A stretch of 64,000 nt of DNA from Murdochiella vaginalis (GCF_900119705.1 NZ_LT632322.1:1-64000), one strand, 5' to 3'; counted from the first letter of the stretch, positions 30,218 to 38,366 are shown. Program-made: numbers and translations. Notes: generated from the letters alone by a model not told the origin.

Positions 30218-30248
30218 AAGCACCCTTCGGTAAAGAAGGGTGCTTTTT
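30218..30248 (+). terminator. pyr operon terminator
   Basis: The stem AAGCACCCTTC/GAAGGGTGCTT with loop GGTAAA runs into TTTTT, 43 bp after the pyrI stop. Confidence 0.9.
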
Positions 30249-30302
30249 ACATGCTGACGAATGCCGGGTACGTGCTTTGTCTTTGCTGGCGAATGCTCGG
30301 CA

Positions 30303-30331
30303 CAAAAAAAGAAGCCTTTCGGCTTCTCAAT
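30303..30331 (-). terminator. SRP RNA terminator
   Basis: On the minus strand GAGAAGCC-GAAA-GGCTTCT is followed by TTTTTTT, closing the SRP RNA transcript. Confidence 0.85.
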
Positions 30332-30599
30332 AAGTGCGCACACCCGGCTTTGTGACAGGCAACGGATCCGGCACGACGGTCTTCCGCTCAACCATGGCTG
30401 CCTCGCAACACATGAAGAACAACACTTAATGCTGCTTCCTTCCGGACCTGACATGGTTCATGCGCCTTCATTGTGCAAGACCATGGCGTCAGCACGGTCA
30501 ACCGACACCTGCGATTCGCCTTCTGCCCCGGGGCCGGGAATTCTACCCTGCTAAAGCGGATTGCAGGTACAGGGCACCGCTAACTCCCCATATAGTGCA
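30332..30599 (-). ncRNA. ffs: Signal recognition particle RNA, large bacterial type
   Basis: The minus strand carries the universal SRP domain IV core GTCAGGTCCGGAAGGAAGCA (near 30433-30452). It also has the 5' Alu-domain landmarks GGTGCCCTGTACC and CAATCCGCTTTAGCAGGG (30540-30580) known from Bacillus and Clostridium 6S-size SRP RNAs. The roughly 268-nt length fits the large form with an Alu domain. The 5' end is placed just after the tRNA-Ser gene and the 3' end at the terminator, so both ends are approximate. It is likely co-transcribed with tRNA-Ser. The RNA scaffolds Ffh for co-translational membrane targeting. Confidence 0.93.
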
Positions 30600-30600
30600 A

Positions 30601-30687
30601 CGGAGAGCGAGGGATTCGAACCCTCGATACGGGAATCCGTATACATGATTTCCAATCATGCTCCTTCGGCCACTCGGACAGCTCTCC
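30601..30687 (-). tRNA. tRNA-Ser (anticodon GGA)
   Basis: On the minus strand an 87-nt cloverleaf begins GGAGAGC and ends in the complementary GCTCTCC plus G. It has a long variable arm typical of class II tRNAs, the anticodon stem-loop CATGATTGGAAATCATG with GGA anticodon, and the T-loop GGTTCGAATCC. No CCA is encoded. It reads UCC/UCU serine codons. Confidence 0.97.
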
Positions 30688-30710
30688 ACGCGCAAACGCG
30701 TTACCATAGA

Positions 30711-30738
30711 ATTATAACAGAATGCGCGCGGCTGTCAA
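30711..30738 (-). promoter_or_regulatory. tRNA-Ser/ffs promoter
   Basis: On the minus strand a perfect TTGACA (30733-30738), a 16-bp spacer and a perfect TATAAT (30711-30716) lie about 23 bp before the tRNA. It is the best consensus promoter in the window. Confidence 0.9.
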
Positions 30739-30790
30739 ATGCAAAGCACCATCCGAACCGCCCGTGTAACGGGTTGATGCCTGGTGGACT

Positions 30791-30892
30791 GAGGCTATAA
30801 AGGCGGGCGGCGGCCCGCTGGGCTGAAGCTATAAAGAGGTCAGCGGCCCGCTGGGCCGAAGCTATAAAGAGGTCGGCGGCCCGCTGGGCCGC
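30791..30892. repeat. Three tandem GC-rich 33-34 bp repeats
   Basis: Three near-identical units begin GA(A/G)GCTATAAAG and end in the imperfect palindrome GGCCCGCTGGGCC. The last unit merges into the stem GGCGGCCC-GCT-GGGCCGCC followed by TTCCTTCTTTT (30874-30905), which on the plus strand looks like a terminator. A second stem GCCGGCC-GCA-GGCCGGC follows at 30911-30927. No gene is present between the tRNA and the 53-bp array. Confidence 0.85.
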
Positions 30893-30951
30893 CTTCCTTC
30901 TTTTCCAATCGCCGGCCGCAGGCCGGCTCCTTATGAGTGCCCGTGGGAAGA

Positions 30952-31361
30952 TTACGGGGCATTTTGCTGTTTCGCCATTTTGGCCCGTAACTTCCCTCAC
31001 GGTTTTACGGGTCATTTCCCCATTTCGCGATTTTGGTCCGTAATTGTGGCGACGGTTTTACGGGTCATTTCGCTGCTTCGCCATTTTGGCCCGTAATTAC
31101 GGCGAGCCCTTTACGGGTCATTTCGCTGTTTCACGATTTTGACCCGTAACTTTCCTCACGGTTTTACGGGCCACTTCTTCACTTCGCCATTTTGACCCGT
31201 AATTGTGGTGATGGCTTTACGGGTCATTTCGCTGTTTCACGATTTTGACCCGTAACTTTCCTCACGGTTTTACGGGTCATTTCCCCATTTCACCATTTCG
31301 ACCCGTAACTTCCCCCACAGGCTTACGGGTCACTTCCACACTTTGCCATTTTGACCCGTAA
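30952..31361. repeat. Array 1: eight 53-bp units with a TTACGGGTCA...TGACCCGTAA inverted repeat
   Basis: Eight units start exactly 53 bp apart at 30952, 31005, 31058, 31111, 31164, 31217, 31270 and 31323. Each has a left arm near TTACGGGTCA, a 19-nt pyrimidine-rich middle and a right arm near TGACCCGTAA (39 nt), followed by a 14-nt linker of two alternating types (CTTTCCTCACGGTT or TTGTGGCGACGGTT). The arms are more conserved than the middles, and arm changes are mostly not compensated. It is not a CRISPR, because the linkers are also repeats. A partial ninth start may exist at 31376. A sister array lies at 53940. Confidence 0.95.
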
Positions 31362-31483
31362 TTGCGGCGCCACCCTTTACCAGGAAGCATACGAAAGATC
31401 ATCACCCGACGCAAAGCGGCTACATTCGGCCTCTTCGGTCAACCTCATTTTAGACGGCAATAGCATTGGCCCCGCCTCTTTCA
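31362..31483. other. Intergenic stretch without recognised feature
   Basis: Between array 1 and the 3' end of the following minus-strand gene I see no gene, hairpin terminator or promoter that I can support. Confidence 0.5.
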
Positions 31484-32323
31484 TTATTGATGGTCAGTCC
31501 ATAAATATCGCTGAATGCGCTCTTCGGCAATGCGCAAATCCAAAGTACATTCCGAGCTCTCGAAGGTCATGATCAGCCGATCGCCCGGATGAATATTCGC
31601 GGATTCATAGAGTGCAATTCTGCGAAGCGCATTGTTCGCATACTCCGGAACATCCATCATGCCGAAATGCTCCCAATACATTTCAATTTGACGTTCCGGA
31701 TGATAAAACGTAAAGTCCGGATGGATGCAGATCCCATTTTGCAGATACAGGGGACATTCATATTTATAGTCAATCCCTCTTGCAGTAAAAAGATCCGCTA
31801 AGATCTTCTCCGACTTGGAGCGCACTTTTTCATTTTTATTTGTATAAAGATTTTCACGCACATTGCGAGTCGATTTCGGTTGGAAAACCTGACTTTTCCA
31901 TTGATCCATCCGTTGCTGATTCGTTGGCAGCAAAGGTTGCACAGATCGCTTACGCATGGGATGCAGAATTTCGTAGAGAAGATCTAATTCCCCTGGCTGA
32001 TAGTCTCTTAACAGGGCCTCCAATTGTGGGATTCTTTTGCTGAGCAATCGATGCGCTGCCATATCATAACTTTTTTGTGCCAATGAGCGCACCGTTTCGC
32101 TTTTATCGCTTCCCAAGTAACGTTTTACGATTTCTTGTTTTCCTGTGTCGTCCTCCTCGCTGCGAGTTATCCAATAAAATTGATAGCGATTGTGCGACTT
32201 TGAAATGACCAGCCTTCCCTTTATCGAGGTACGAGAAAGTACCGATTCTCTTTTTTCCAGCTCACTCCATGCTGTCTTATACTTCAATAATGTCTTGCGC
32301 AAAACGAACTCCAAATAATCCAT
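31484..32323 (-). CDS. Uncharacterised protein with a PD-(D/E)XK-like C-terminal nuclease domain
   Basis: A 279-aa protein I cannot name. The first 120 residues are basic and helical, with a coiled-coil tendency around residues 95-120. The C-terminal part from about 165 has the order of acidic residues of the restriction-endonuclease fold: Glu in VRSKSEKILADLF, Asp in IHPDFTFYHPE, then Glu residues in IEMYWEHFGMMD. The lysine of the classical ExK is not seen, so a divergent nuclease or a dead fold is possible. GGAAGGG precedes the ATG. It stands alone between array 1 and pepC on the edge of the accessory region. Confidence 0.8.
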   Translation of the reverse strand: MDYLEFVLRKTLLKYKTAWSELEKRESVLSRTSIKGRLVISKSHNRYQFYWITRSEEDDTGKQEIVKRYLGSDKSETVRSLAQKSYDMAAHRLLSKRIPQLEALLRDYQPGELDLLYEILHPMRKRSVQPLLPTNQQRMDQWKSQVFQPKSTRNVRENLYTNKNEKVRSKSEKILADLFTARGIDYKYECPLYLQNGICIHPDFTFYHPERQIEMYWEHFGMMDVPEYANNALRRIALYESANIHPGDRLIMTFESSECTLDLRIAEERIQRYLWTDHQ

Positions 32324-32513
32324 ATTTCCCTTCCCATAATAATGTTACAGTTTCATTCCTCATCCCTCATAGTGAAAACACCCCTTCCCTTATTGTCTCC
32401 GCATTTTTTCTCAGGGCGTTCCGAAATTTAAACACTGTTGTCATATATAAACCCACTCTGGACTAGTCATTCCAAGTGATAGCTTGAAACCAGCATAAAC
32501 GCAAGGCGTTGTC

Positions 32514-32542
32514 TTGTTCTTTTCTCCTCGTTAGTCTAGAAT
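32514..32542 (+). promoter_or_regulatory. pepC promoter
   Basis: -35 TTGTTC (32514-32519), a 17-bp spacer and -10 TAGAAT (32537-32542) lie 31 bp before the ATG of the C1 aminopeptidase. The rest of 32324-32573 shows no other feature I can support. Confidence 0.65.
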
Positions 32543-32573
32543 AACTCGCGAAGGTTAAATAAAGGAGGTAGAA

Positions 32574-33905
32574 ATGGATAAGAAATTACTGGATCAATTT
32601 TCGAAGCGCTTTGCCGAAGATCCGCAATCGCAAGGGGTAAAAAACGCCATTGCTTCGGTGGGCTTTGAGAAAGCTTCCTTCAACAATAACGTATTGAGAA
32701 AGCACAATTTCGTGTTTTCGGATGAGACCAAACGCGGCGATATCACGAACCAAAAGAGCAGCGGTCGTTGCTGGATGTTCGCATCTTTGAATGTAGCACG
32801 CGTTTCGGTGATGGAAAAACTGAACATAAAGACGTTCGAGTTTTCACAGAACTATACGTTCTTCTGGGACAAGCTCGAAAAAGCCAACTACTTTTTGGAG
32901 AACATTCTCCATACGTTGGATGAGGACGTGGATTCCCGCTTGATGAAGCATTTGTTGGCAGCACCGCTGCAGGATGGCGGCCAGTGGGATATGTTCAAGG
33001 AAATTTTAAAAAAATACGGTGCGGTGCCCAAGAGCGTCATGCCGGAAACCTTCCATTCCTCGAATTCCCACATGCTCGACACCATCATGACCACACGTCT
33101 GCGTGAAGATGCCTGCCGCATTCGTCAGCAATACAAAGAAGGCAAAAAAGAGAAAGCGCTACGTGCCGAAAAGGATGACATGCTCTATGAAATTTATAAC
33201 ATCCTGACCAAGGCTTTGGGCGAAGTGCCGACGAAATTCGACTTCTCCTATCGCGATGAAGACGAGAAGTTCCATCGCATCGAAGGCATTACGCCGCAGG
33301 AATTCTTCAACCAGTACGTCGGTTGGAACATGGACGACAAGATTTCGCTCATCAATGCCCCTACGGTAGACAAGCCCTACGGCAAAGCCTACACCGTCCA
33401 ATATCTGGGTACGATCTATGAGGCGGATCCGGTCCGTTACGTCAACGTCCCCATGGAAGACCTCAAAAAGGCAGCCATTCGCTCCATTCAAGATGGTCAT
33501 CCCGTCTGGTTCGGTTGCGATGTCGGCCAGCGACTGGGTCGCAAGGAAGGCATCATGGATCTGGAAACCTACGACTTTGAAGACACCCTGGGCTTCACCC
33601 CGGGCATGACCAAAGCCGAACGCCTAGACTACAGCGAATCCGTCCTCACGCACGCCATGGTTCTTGTCGGCGTCGATCTGGACAAAAAAGGCAACCCGCT
33701 GAAATGGAAAGTGGAAAACAGCTGGGGCGACGAAAATGGCGATAAGGGCATCTATTCCATGAGCGATGCCTGGATGAACGAATTCACTTACCAGATCATG
33801 GTGGATCGCAAATACGTGGATAAAAAATGGCTCAAAGCCTACGATGGCGAAGTCATCGAACTCAAGCCCTGGGATCCGATCGGATCGTTGGCAAAAAATA
33901 ACTGA
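32574..33905 (+). CDS. pepC: Aminopeptidase C / bleomycin hydrolase (peptidase C1B)
   Basis: A cytosolic papain-like aminopeptidase (443 aa) that trims peptides and usually forms a hexameric barrel. The catalytic Cys lies in QKSSGRCWMFASLN (about residue 66), the His in LTHAMVLVGVD and the Asn in VENSWGDENGDKG, so the triad is complete. The length and the C-terminal arm are as in the family. AAAGGAGG lies before the ATG. It has its own promoter and terminator and has core-like base composition, so it is probably a resident gene between accessory blocks. Confidence 0.96.
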   Translation: MDKKLLDQFSKRFAEDPQSQGVKNAIASVGFEKASFNNNVLRKHNFVFSDETKRGDITNQKSSGRCWMFASLNVARVSVMEKLNIKTFEFSQNYTFFWDKLEKANYFLENILHTLDEDVDSRLMKHLLAAPLQDGGQWDMFKEILKKYGAVPKSVMPETFHSSNSHMLDTIMTTRLREDACRIRQQYKEGKKEKALRAEKDDMLYEIYNILTKALGEVPTKFDFSYRDEDEKFHRIEGITPQEFFNQYVGWNMDDKISLINAPTVDKPYGKAYTVQYLGTIYEADPVRYVNVPMEDLKKAAIRSIQDGHPVWFGCDVGQRLGRKEGIMDLETYDFEDTLGFTPGMTKAERLDYSESVLTHAMVLVGVDLDKKGNPLKWKVENSWGDENGDKGIYSMSDAWMNEFTYQIMVDRKYVDKKWLKAYDGEVIELKPWDPIGSLAKNN

Positions 33906-33924
33906 AATACAATATTTACTTCAT

Positions 33925-33985
33925 AAAAAGGGGCTGCCTCAAAATGCCGATTTTCGGCGAGATTTTGGAGCAGCCTTTTTATTTT
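33925..33985. terminator. Bidirectional terminator between pepC and mcrC
   Basis: A stem GGCTGC-C-TCAAAAT / ATTTTGG-A-GCAGCC encloses a smaller hairpin and is flanked by an A-tract and a T-tract. It can serve both converging genes. Confidence 0.75.
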
Positions 33986-33999
33986 CTTCTGTTTTCCCA

Positions 34000-35316
34000 T
34001 CACGCATGAAACACTTTGATAAGTTCCTGTTCCTGCGCCTGCAGCCTCGCGCTAAACTCGCCATAATCTTCGGCATTCGTCGGAATTTTTAAACCATATT
34101 TCGTGACCGAGATATCCTCACGCGGCGTGACATTATCTTCATACGTCAAGCCGCGGTTAAGCTTCATGGTCGAAGCATCGTAGCCTTCGGCTTCGGGATA
34201 GAGGTAGTAGCCTGTTTTTGCCTCAAAACGAAACATATAGGCAAGCACCTGCAAATAATCACGATTGCCGATTGTATCCATCATCTTATATTTAGCGTCT
34301 GCAATGACTCTGGGGCGACAGTTTCGACTGATGAAATCCGGATAAATGATCCCCCGGTTGCGATCAAAGAGTCTTTGCGCCCCGGTGCCTCTCTTATTCA
34401 TCGGATGATAGAACACGTCTTTAATGAGCAAATTCACGTATTCCTCCCACAGCCAAGCGCCGTCAAAGAGAATGCCATAAAGCTGCCTAATACCGGTTCC
34501 AATTTTGTGTTTTTGATGCTGCAAAATCAATAGGCATAACCGTTGTAACGCGAGATACTCACGAAAATATGCATGGCGAACCGCATGCTTCTTGTTGAGA
34601 GCAATTATTTTTCGCCTGTTGAGCGGTTCATAGCTCGGCGTCGCTTCGATAATAACCTTCACCTCGTCTTTTACTTTATTAAGAAGCCTCTGTCCGTAAG
34701 GTTTCCCTTTGATATACTCGATGGCATGCCGCACCAGTTCCATCAGGGCATTGTCGTATGAAAACTCACGATGACTGTAGGCTACCTTTCCGACAAACGG
34801 ACTGTTAATGAGGATATGATGCGCCACATCAATTGTGCCTCTGACATTGCCGTCATTGTACCGGTAACAACGGTATTTCTTGAATACGCCTTTTCGCATC
34901 GCGAGCTTGAGATAATGCGGAAACAGAAACAACAAAAAATTGAACAGTCGATCCTCGTAATCCGCATCCGCTTTCAAATTCACGATATTCGGAAAGGACA
35001 GCACCCTATCTAACAGATAACGTAAAAAATAATCCTCCCCCGCACCACAAAAACGAGATTCGATAATGAGCCGTTCATCGCCGTAGCCGAGAAATCCCAT
35101 AACATTACCGGAGCGATAAAAGGCGTTGATGCTTTGGAGAATCATCTGCTCTGTCGTGATATCCTCCGCTTCCTTAACGGTTTGGGGATAAATAAAAATG
35201 CCTTCGCGCTCCAGCTGTTCCAACGTTTTGTCCGAAATTTTTTCGGTCAAATTACCGATGGAAGAAAAATATTCCTTTTTCTGTTGCGCATTATCCTTGA
35301 TCTTTATCAGTTTCAT
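34000..35316 (-). CDS. mcrC: McrC-like nuclease subunit of a methyl-dependent restriction system
   Basis: McrC is the nuclease partner of the GTPase McrB in Type IV restriction of modified DNA. The 438-aa protein has the McrC layout: an N-terminal recognition and dimer region (GFLGYGDERLIIESRF), a middle with IEATPSYEPLNRRKI, and a C-terminal PD-(D/E)XK site with YPDFIS followed by VIADAKYK (near residues 330-350). The start is taken at 35316 because GAGGTG lies six bases upstream; an ATG at 35322 is too near. It overlaps the 3' end of mcrB by 26 bp, so the two are coupled. Confidence 0.92.
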   Translation of the reverse strand: MKLIKIKDNAQQKKEYFSSIGNLTEKISDKTLEQLEREGIFIYPQTVKEAEDITTEQMILQSINAFYRSGNVMGFLGYGDERLIIESRFCGAGEDYFLRYLLDRVLSFPNIVNLKADADYEDRLFNFLLFLFPHYLKLAMRKGVFKKYRCYRYNDGNVRGTIDVAHHILINSPFVGKVAYSHREFSYDNALMELVRHAIEYIKGKPYGQRLLNKVKDEVKVIIEATPSYEPLNRRKIIALNKKHAVRHAYFREYLALQRLCLLILQHQKHKIGTGIRQLYGILFDGAWLWEEYVNLLIKDVFYHPMNKRGTGAQRLFDRNRGIIYPDFISRNCRPRVIADAKYKMMDTIGNRDYLQVLAYMFRFEAKTGYYLYPEAEGYDASTMKLNRGLTYEDNVTPREDISVTKYGLKIPTNAEDYGEFSARLQAQEQELIKVFHA

Positions 35317-37387
35317 CCTCATCACCTCGGGGGGCATTCTGATAGCCATAAGCTTTGGCAAAGCGCTTCATAACGCTCTCTTCATCGTACATCCCTTGAA
35401 TGTAATCCTGCAGGAGCGGTTGCAGATAATCGGTCCAAAGTTTATCAAAATCAATGGTTTTCAGCTTCAAGAAGTACGAGGCACCAATTTGATAATTCTC
35501 ATTCAAATCTTCAACGCCGGCGATCTCGTGATTCAGTGCCGTCATTCTCCGGATGGCTTCTGCCTCTAGTTCCTCATCTTCCAGCTTTGCCAACATCGCC
35601 AGATTTTCATGGGCTTTCAGTTCTACGAAGCGGAAACGACGGCGCATGGCAAAATCAAAGCTGTCCACCGAGCGGTCAATATCGTTCATCGTACCAATGA
35701 TATAGACATTTTCGGGAATATAGAATTTTTCATCCGGATCTGCGTGCAGATTTGCATATTGCGTAGCAATTTCTCCAGCTTTGCCACGATACCCGGGATC
35801 GATGGCAAAGAACAGTTCCCCAAATATTTTTGAAATTTCGCCGCGATTGATTTCATCGATGATGAAAATATATTTTTTTAACTCTTCCGGTTTTGTTTGT
35901 GCCTTTGCCGCTGTATTCTTCTGCGCTCGGATGGCTTTATAAAGGGGAAAGATATACGAATAGCCCTGCGTGGCAAATGTCTTGCTGAAAAATGCCGTAA
36001 TATCTTTTATTTTTTCGAATTCCTGTCCGGATTCCAGCATCTTTTTAAGGATATCCAGATTTAAAGTGAGGCGGTTTACCGACGGGTTCTCGGAAATATA
36101 CACATAGATGTGTCGGTCATCCACATCGGTAATGGTGAACACATTGCCGTTAATCGTTTGAAAGGTGTCCACACCAAACTCGACACTGTCGAAAAACGCC
36201 TTCATGGCCTCTTGCACCGAAGCCTCGTTTTCCACCGCTTCTTCGGATTTTTGAGAATCCTCGTAGTTCTTACGAGCACCGGCAACAAATGCTTTAAAAA
36301 TACCATCCTGCAATTCAAAGCCCATCGTCCCGTCTTCATTAATCTTGGGCCGCAAGCCTTCCACAAAATCAGAGTAGTCATAGCTCGGATGGAATTGGAC
36401 AAACGCCACCTGCTTTTTCTGCTCCTCCGTCAAAAGCGTATAATCGTGGAAATAGCCGTCACTAATAATATCGGCGGCAATCTCTTTGGCCAAATAGGTT
36501 TTTCCGGTGCCGGGCGCTCCTCTCAAAATCAAATTTTTGGATTCCACCAGCATGGACGAATAAGGATTAAGATAGCCCTTATTTTTCGGATCAAGGTCTT
36601 CCCGAACCGCTGCTTCCTCTTCCGCTGCTTCACTTTCCTTCTTCTCTTTTTCACGATACGTCAGAATAAACCGATCCCCCGGTTCCCCAAAGCGCTTCAG
36701 GCATTCCTGCACGAAATAAAGCGTGGAAAACACATTCCAGCAATAGATAACGAACTGACGCCCGTTATCGTAACTGTATTTTGAAAATTGCCGATCCGAA
36801 TTGAAGTGCTTCAGGAATTCTTCAAAGCTTGTATAGATACCTCGAATTACCTCACTCTCCGGGTCATATTTAACGACCGGAAAGTTTTCTTTCTCCTCCA
36901 CGGATAAGGCGGCTATCTGCTTCTCGAAAACCTGAAAAGCAATACGCGGCAAGGTTTGGTTGGAAATTCTTTGTTCGCTTTTTCGGTAGTCTCTTTTTAT
37001 TATTTCGCCATTTGCCCTCTTCATATAGGCATCCAACGGTGTATAGTTGTCGCCCAGATGTAAATTATCGATCGTAAAGCGTTCATCCGTCGATTCCATG
37101 CTCTCGGCAGTAATCGTTAGCTCAAATTTTTCCTGCTTTGTCTCGATGGTAAAACCCCGATGCTTTAGCCAATTGTTGACATCAATACTGTTAATTGCAT
37201 CAATGGAGATAGGAAGACCGTTTGCCAAATGGTCCGCCACCGCCACTACGTACTTTGGTGGATACTCTTTTCCATCCTCGGCAACAAGGATATATTTTGT
37301 GCTTCTGTTTTTTTGCGGCACACCGTTTTTATCGATATACTCCAGTGCCTTCTGGATGTCTTCTTTATTAATCTTTGGGATGGTCAT
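35291..37387 (-). CDS. mcrB: McrB-like AAA+ GTPase of a methyl-dependent restriction system
   Basis: The motor and recognition subunit paired with mcrC. The 698-aa protein has an N-terminal part (about 1-260) not typical of E. coli McrB. It comprises a small domain of about 75 residues with YPPKYVVAVADHLANG, then an alpha/beta region around 170-245. The AAA+ domain follows with Walker A RGAPGTGKTYLA (about 293), FIIDEINRGEISKIFGEL as Walker B, and the McrB signature GTMNDIDRSVDSFD (about 565) with an Arg-finger RRRFRF. GAAGGAGG precedes the ATG at 37387. The novel N-terminus should set which modification is sensed. Confidence 0.93.
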   Translation of the reverse strand: MTIPKINKEDIQKALEYIDKNGVPQKNRSTKYILVAEDGKEYPPKYVVAVADHLANGLPISIDAINSIDVNNWLKHRGFTIETKQEKFELTITAESMESTDERFTIDNLHLGDNYTPLDAYMKRANGEIIKRDYRKSEQRISNQTLPRIAFQVFEKQIAALSVEEKENFPVVKYDPESEVIRGIYTSFEEFLKHFNSDRQFSKYSYDNGRQFVIYCWNVFSTLYFVQECLKRFGEPGDRFILTYREKEKKESEAAEEEAAVREDLDPKNKGYLNPYSSMLVESKNLILRGAPGTGKTYLAKEIAADIISDGYFHDYTLLTEEQKKQVAFVQFHPSYDYSDFVEGLRPKINEDGTMGFELQDGIFKAFVAGARKNYEDSQKSEEAVENEASVQEAMKAFFDSVEFGVDTFQTINGNVFTITDVDDRHIYVYISENPSVNRLTLNLDILKKMLESGQEFEKIKDITAFFSKTFATQGYSYIFPLYKAIRAQKNTAAKAQTKPEELKKYIFIIDEINRGEISKIFGELFFAIDPGYRGKAGEIATQYANLHADPDEKFYIPENVYIIGTMNDIDRSVDSFDFAMRRRFRFVELKAHENLAMLAKLEDEELEAEAIRRMTALNHEIAGVEDLNENYQIGASYFLKLKTIDFDKLWTDYLQPLLQDYIQGMYDEESVMKRFAKAYGYQNAPRGDEDETDKDQG

Positions 37388-37509
37388 GCTGCACCTCCTT
37401 CGCATTTTTATTCCCAGGCATCGATACGATGGAAAATTTCTTGTACCAGTATGGAGACTCGTTTCACTGCTATTTGGTTCCGGTGGCTAGTATCCGAAAA
37501 TAGCGATAG

Positions 37510-38073
37510 TTATTTTCCCCTTTTCTCCCATTCTTCCCTCAATAAACTGTAAATGGCCGCATCCACGATGCCCTGATTACTTCTGTCCGCCTGCCGTAAC
37601 GTCCCTTCATAGGTCAAGCCGCACTTTTTCATCACTTGCCCGGAATGCGGATTATTCGGATCGTGTTGAGATTCAATGCGATTCGCCCCAACTTCCTGAA
37701 ATAAAAAGGGAATGATCGCTTGGAAGGCCTCGGTCGTAATTCCCTTGTGCCACCACTTTTTCCCAATCGCATAGCCGATATGGACCGTGTCGGTCCTTTC
37801 CTCTTTTCCGACAACCGAAAGAGAGCCGATCCCTTCCTGAAGCTCTTTGAGCTCAATGGCCCATTGGTAAAAAGAAGGATCTGCATAGGATGTCACCCAA
37901 GACTGTAAAACCGCCTTGGTTTCTTCCACCGATTTCACTGCTTGCCATGTCAAAAACTTCGTGACTTCTTCGTCGGCATGCCAATTGCGAAACATCGCCT
38001 CCGCGTCATCCATGGTAAAAGGTCGTAAGATTAAGCGCGGCGTTTCAATGATTTGTGTGCCTTTGTGATGCAT
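37510..38073 (-). CDS. GNAT acetyltransferase, RimJ/RimL type
   Basis: A 187-aa N-acetyltransferase of the ribosomal-protein/alanine acetyltransferase branch. Seen are the N-terminal strand ETPRLILRPFTMDDAEAMF, the central VHIGYAIGKKWWHKGITTEAFQAI that carries the acetyl-CoA binding loop, and the late NRIESQHDPNNPHSGQVMKKCGLTYEGTLRQ. The substrate is unknown; ribosomal proteins, amino acids or an antibiotic are possible. GGAGAAGGA precedes the ATG at 38073. It is a single gene between mcrB and the lipoprotein. Confidence 0.9.
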   Translation of the reverse strand: MHHKGTQIIETPRLILRPFTMDDAEAMFRNWHADEEVTKFLTWQAVKSVEETKAVLQSWVTSYADPSFYQWAIELKELQEGIGSLSVVGKEERTDTVHIGYAIGKKWWHKGITTEAFQAIIPFLFQEVGANRIESQHDPNNPHSGQVMKKCGLTYEGTLRQADRSNQGIVDAAIYSLLREEWEKRGK

Positions 38074-38222
38074 CGTTCCTTCTCCTGCCCATTTGGTCAT
38101 TTTTTCTAATTTATTGTAGCGTAGCACGGGAACAGCTTTTTGTCATTACTCGGTGCTGCGGAGCGGGGAGAGAGAATCCTGTACATAAAAAGTATCAGCC
38201 AAACAAAGAAAGGTTAATGCCC

Positions 38223-38255
38223 ATGAAAAAACGTACCCTATGGATGGCGGGTTAG
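38223..38255 (+). other. Ten-codon mini-frame MKKRTLWMAG, stop inside a hairpin
   Basis: A plus-strand ATG after AAAGGTTAATGCCC encodes only MKKRTLWMAG before a TAG that falls in the loop of the hairpin at 38236-38271. The peptide resembles the start of a lipoprotein signal and also the neighbouring lipoprotein's MKKRIWMVWG. It may be a broken gene start or chance; no longer product is visible. Confidence 0.3.
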
Positions 38256-38271
38256 CCCGCCATCCATAGGG
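38236..38271 (-). terminator. Perfect 16-bp hairpin, likely terminator of the lipoprotein gene
   Basis: CCCTATGGATGGCGGG and its exact complement are separated by four bases. On the minus strand the stem is followed by TACG and then TTTTTT, 96 bp past the lipoprotein stop. Such a long perfect stem is unusual for a plain terminator. Confidence 0.65.
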
Positions 38272-38366
38272 CTAAATACAGGAAACTCTCTTATGTTTTT
38301 GGTCTCACATCGTTTACAAAGGTGCCGTTGCCTTACTCCACGAACTTCTTTCGCAGACTGCGCCGA

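Noticed and set aside
30601-30800. Plus-strand small protein in the tRNA/SRP region
   Set aside because: The frame is antisense to tRNA-Ser and the SRP RNA, both of which are certain.
30952-31361. CRISPR array
   Set aside because: The period is regular, but the 14-nt 'spacers' are themselves similar between units and the repeat middles vary. No cas gene is nearby.
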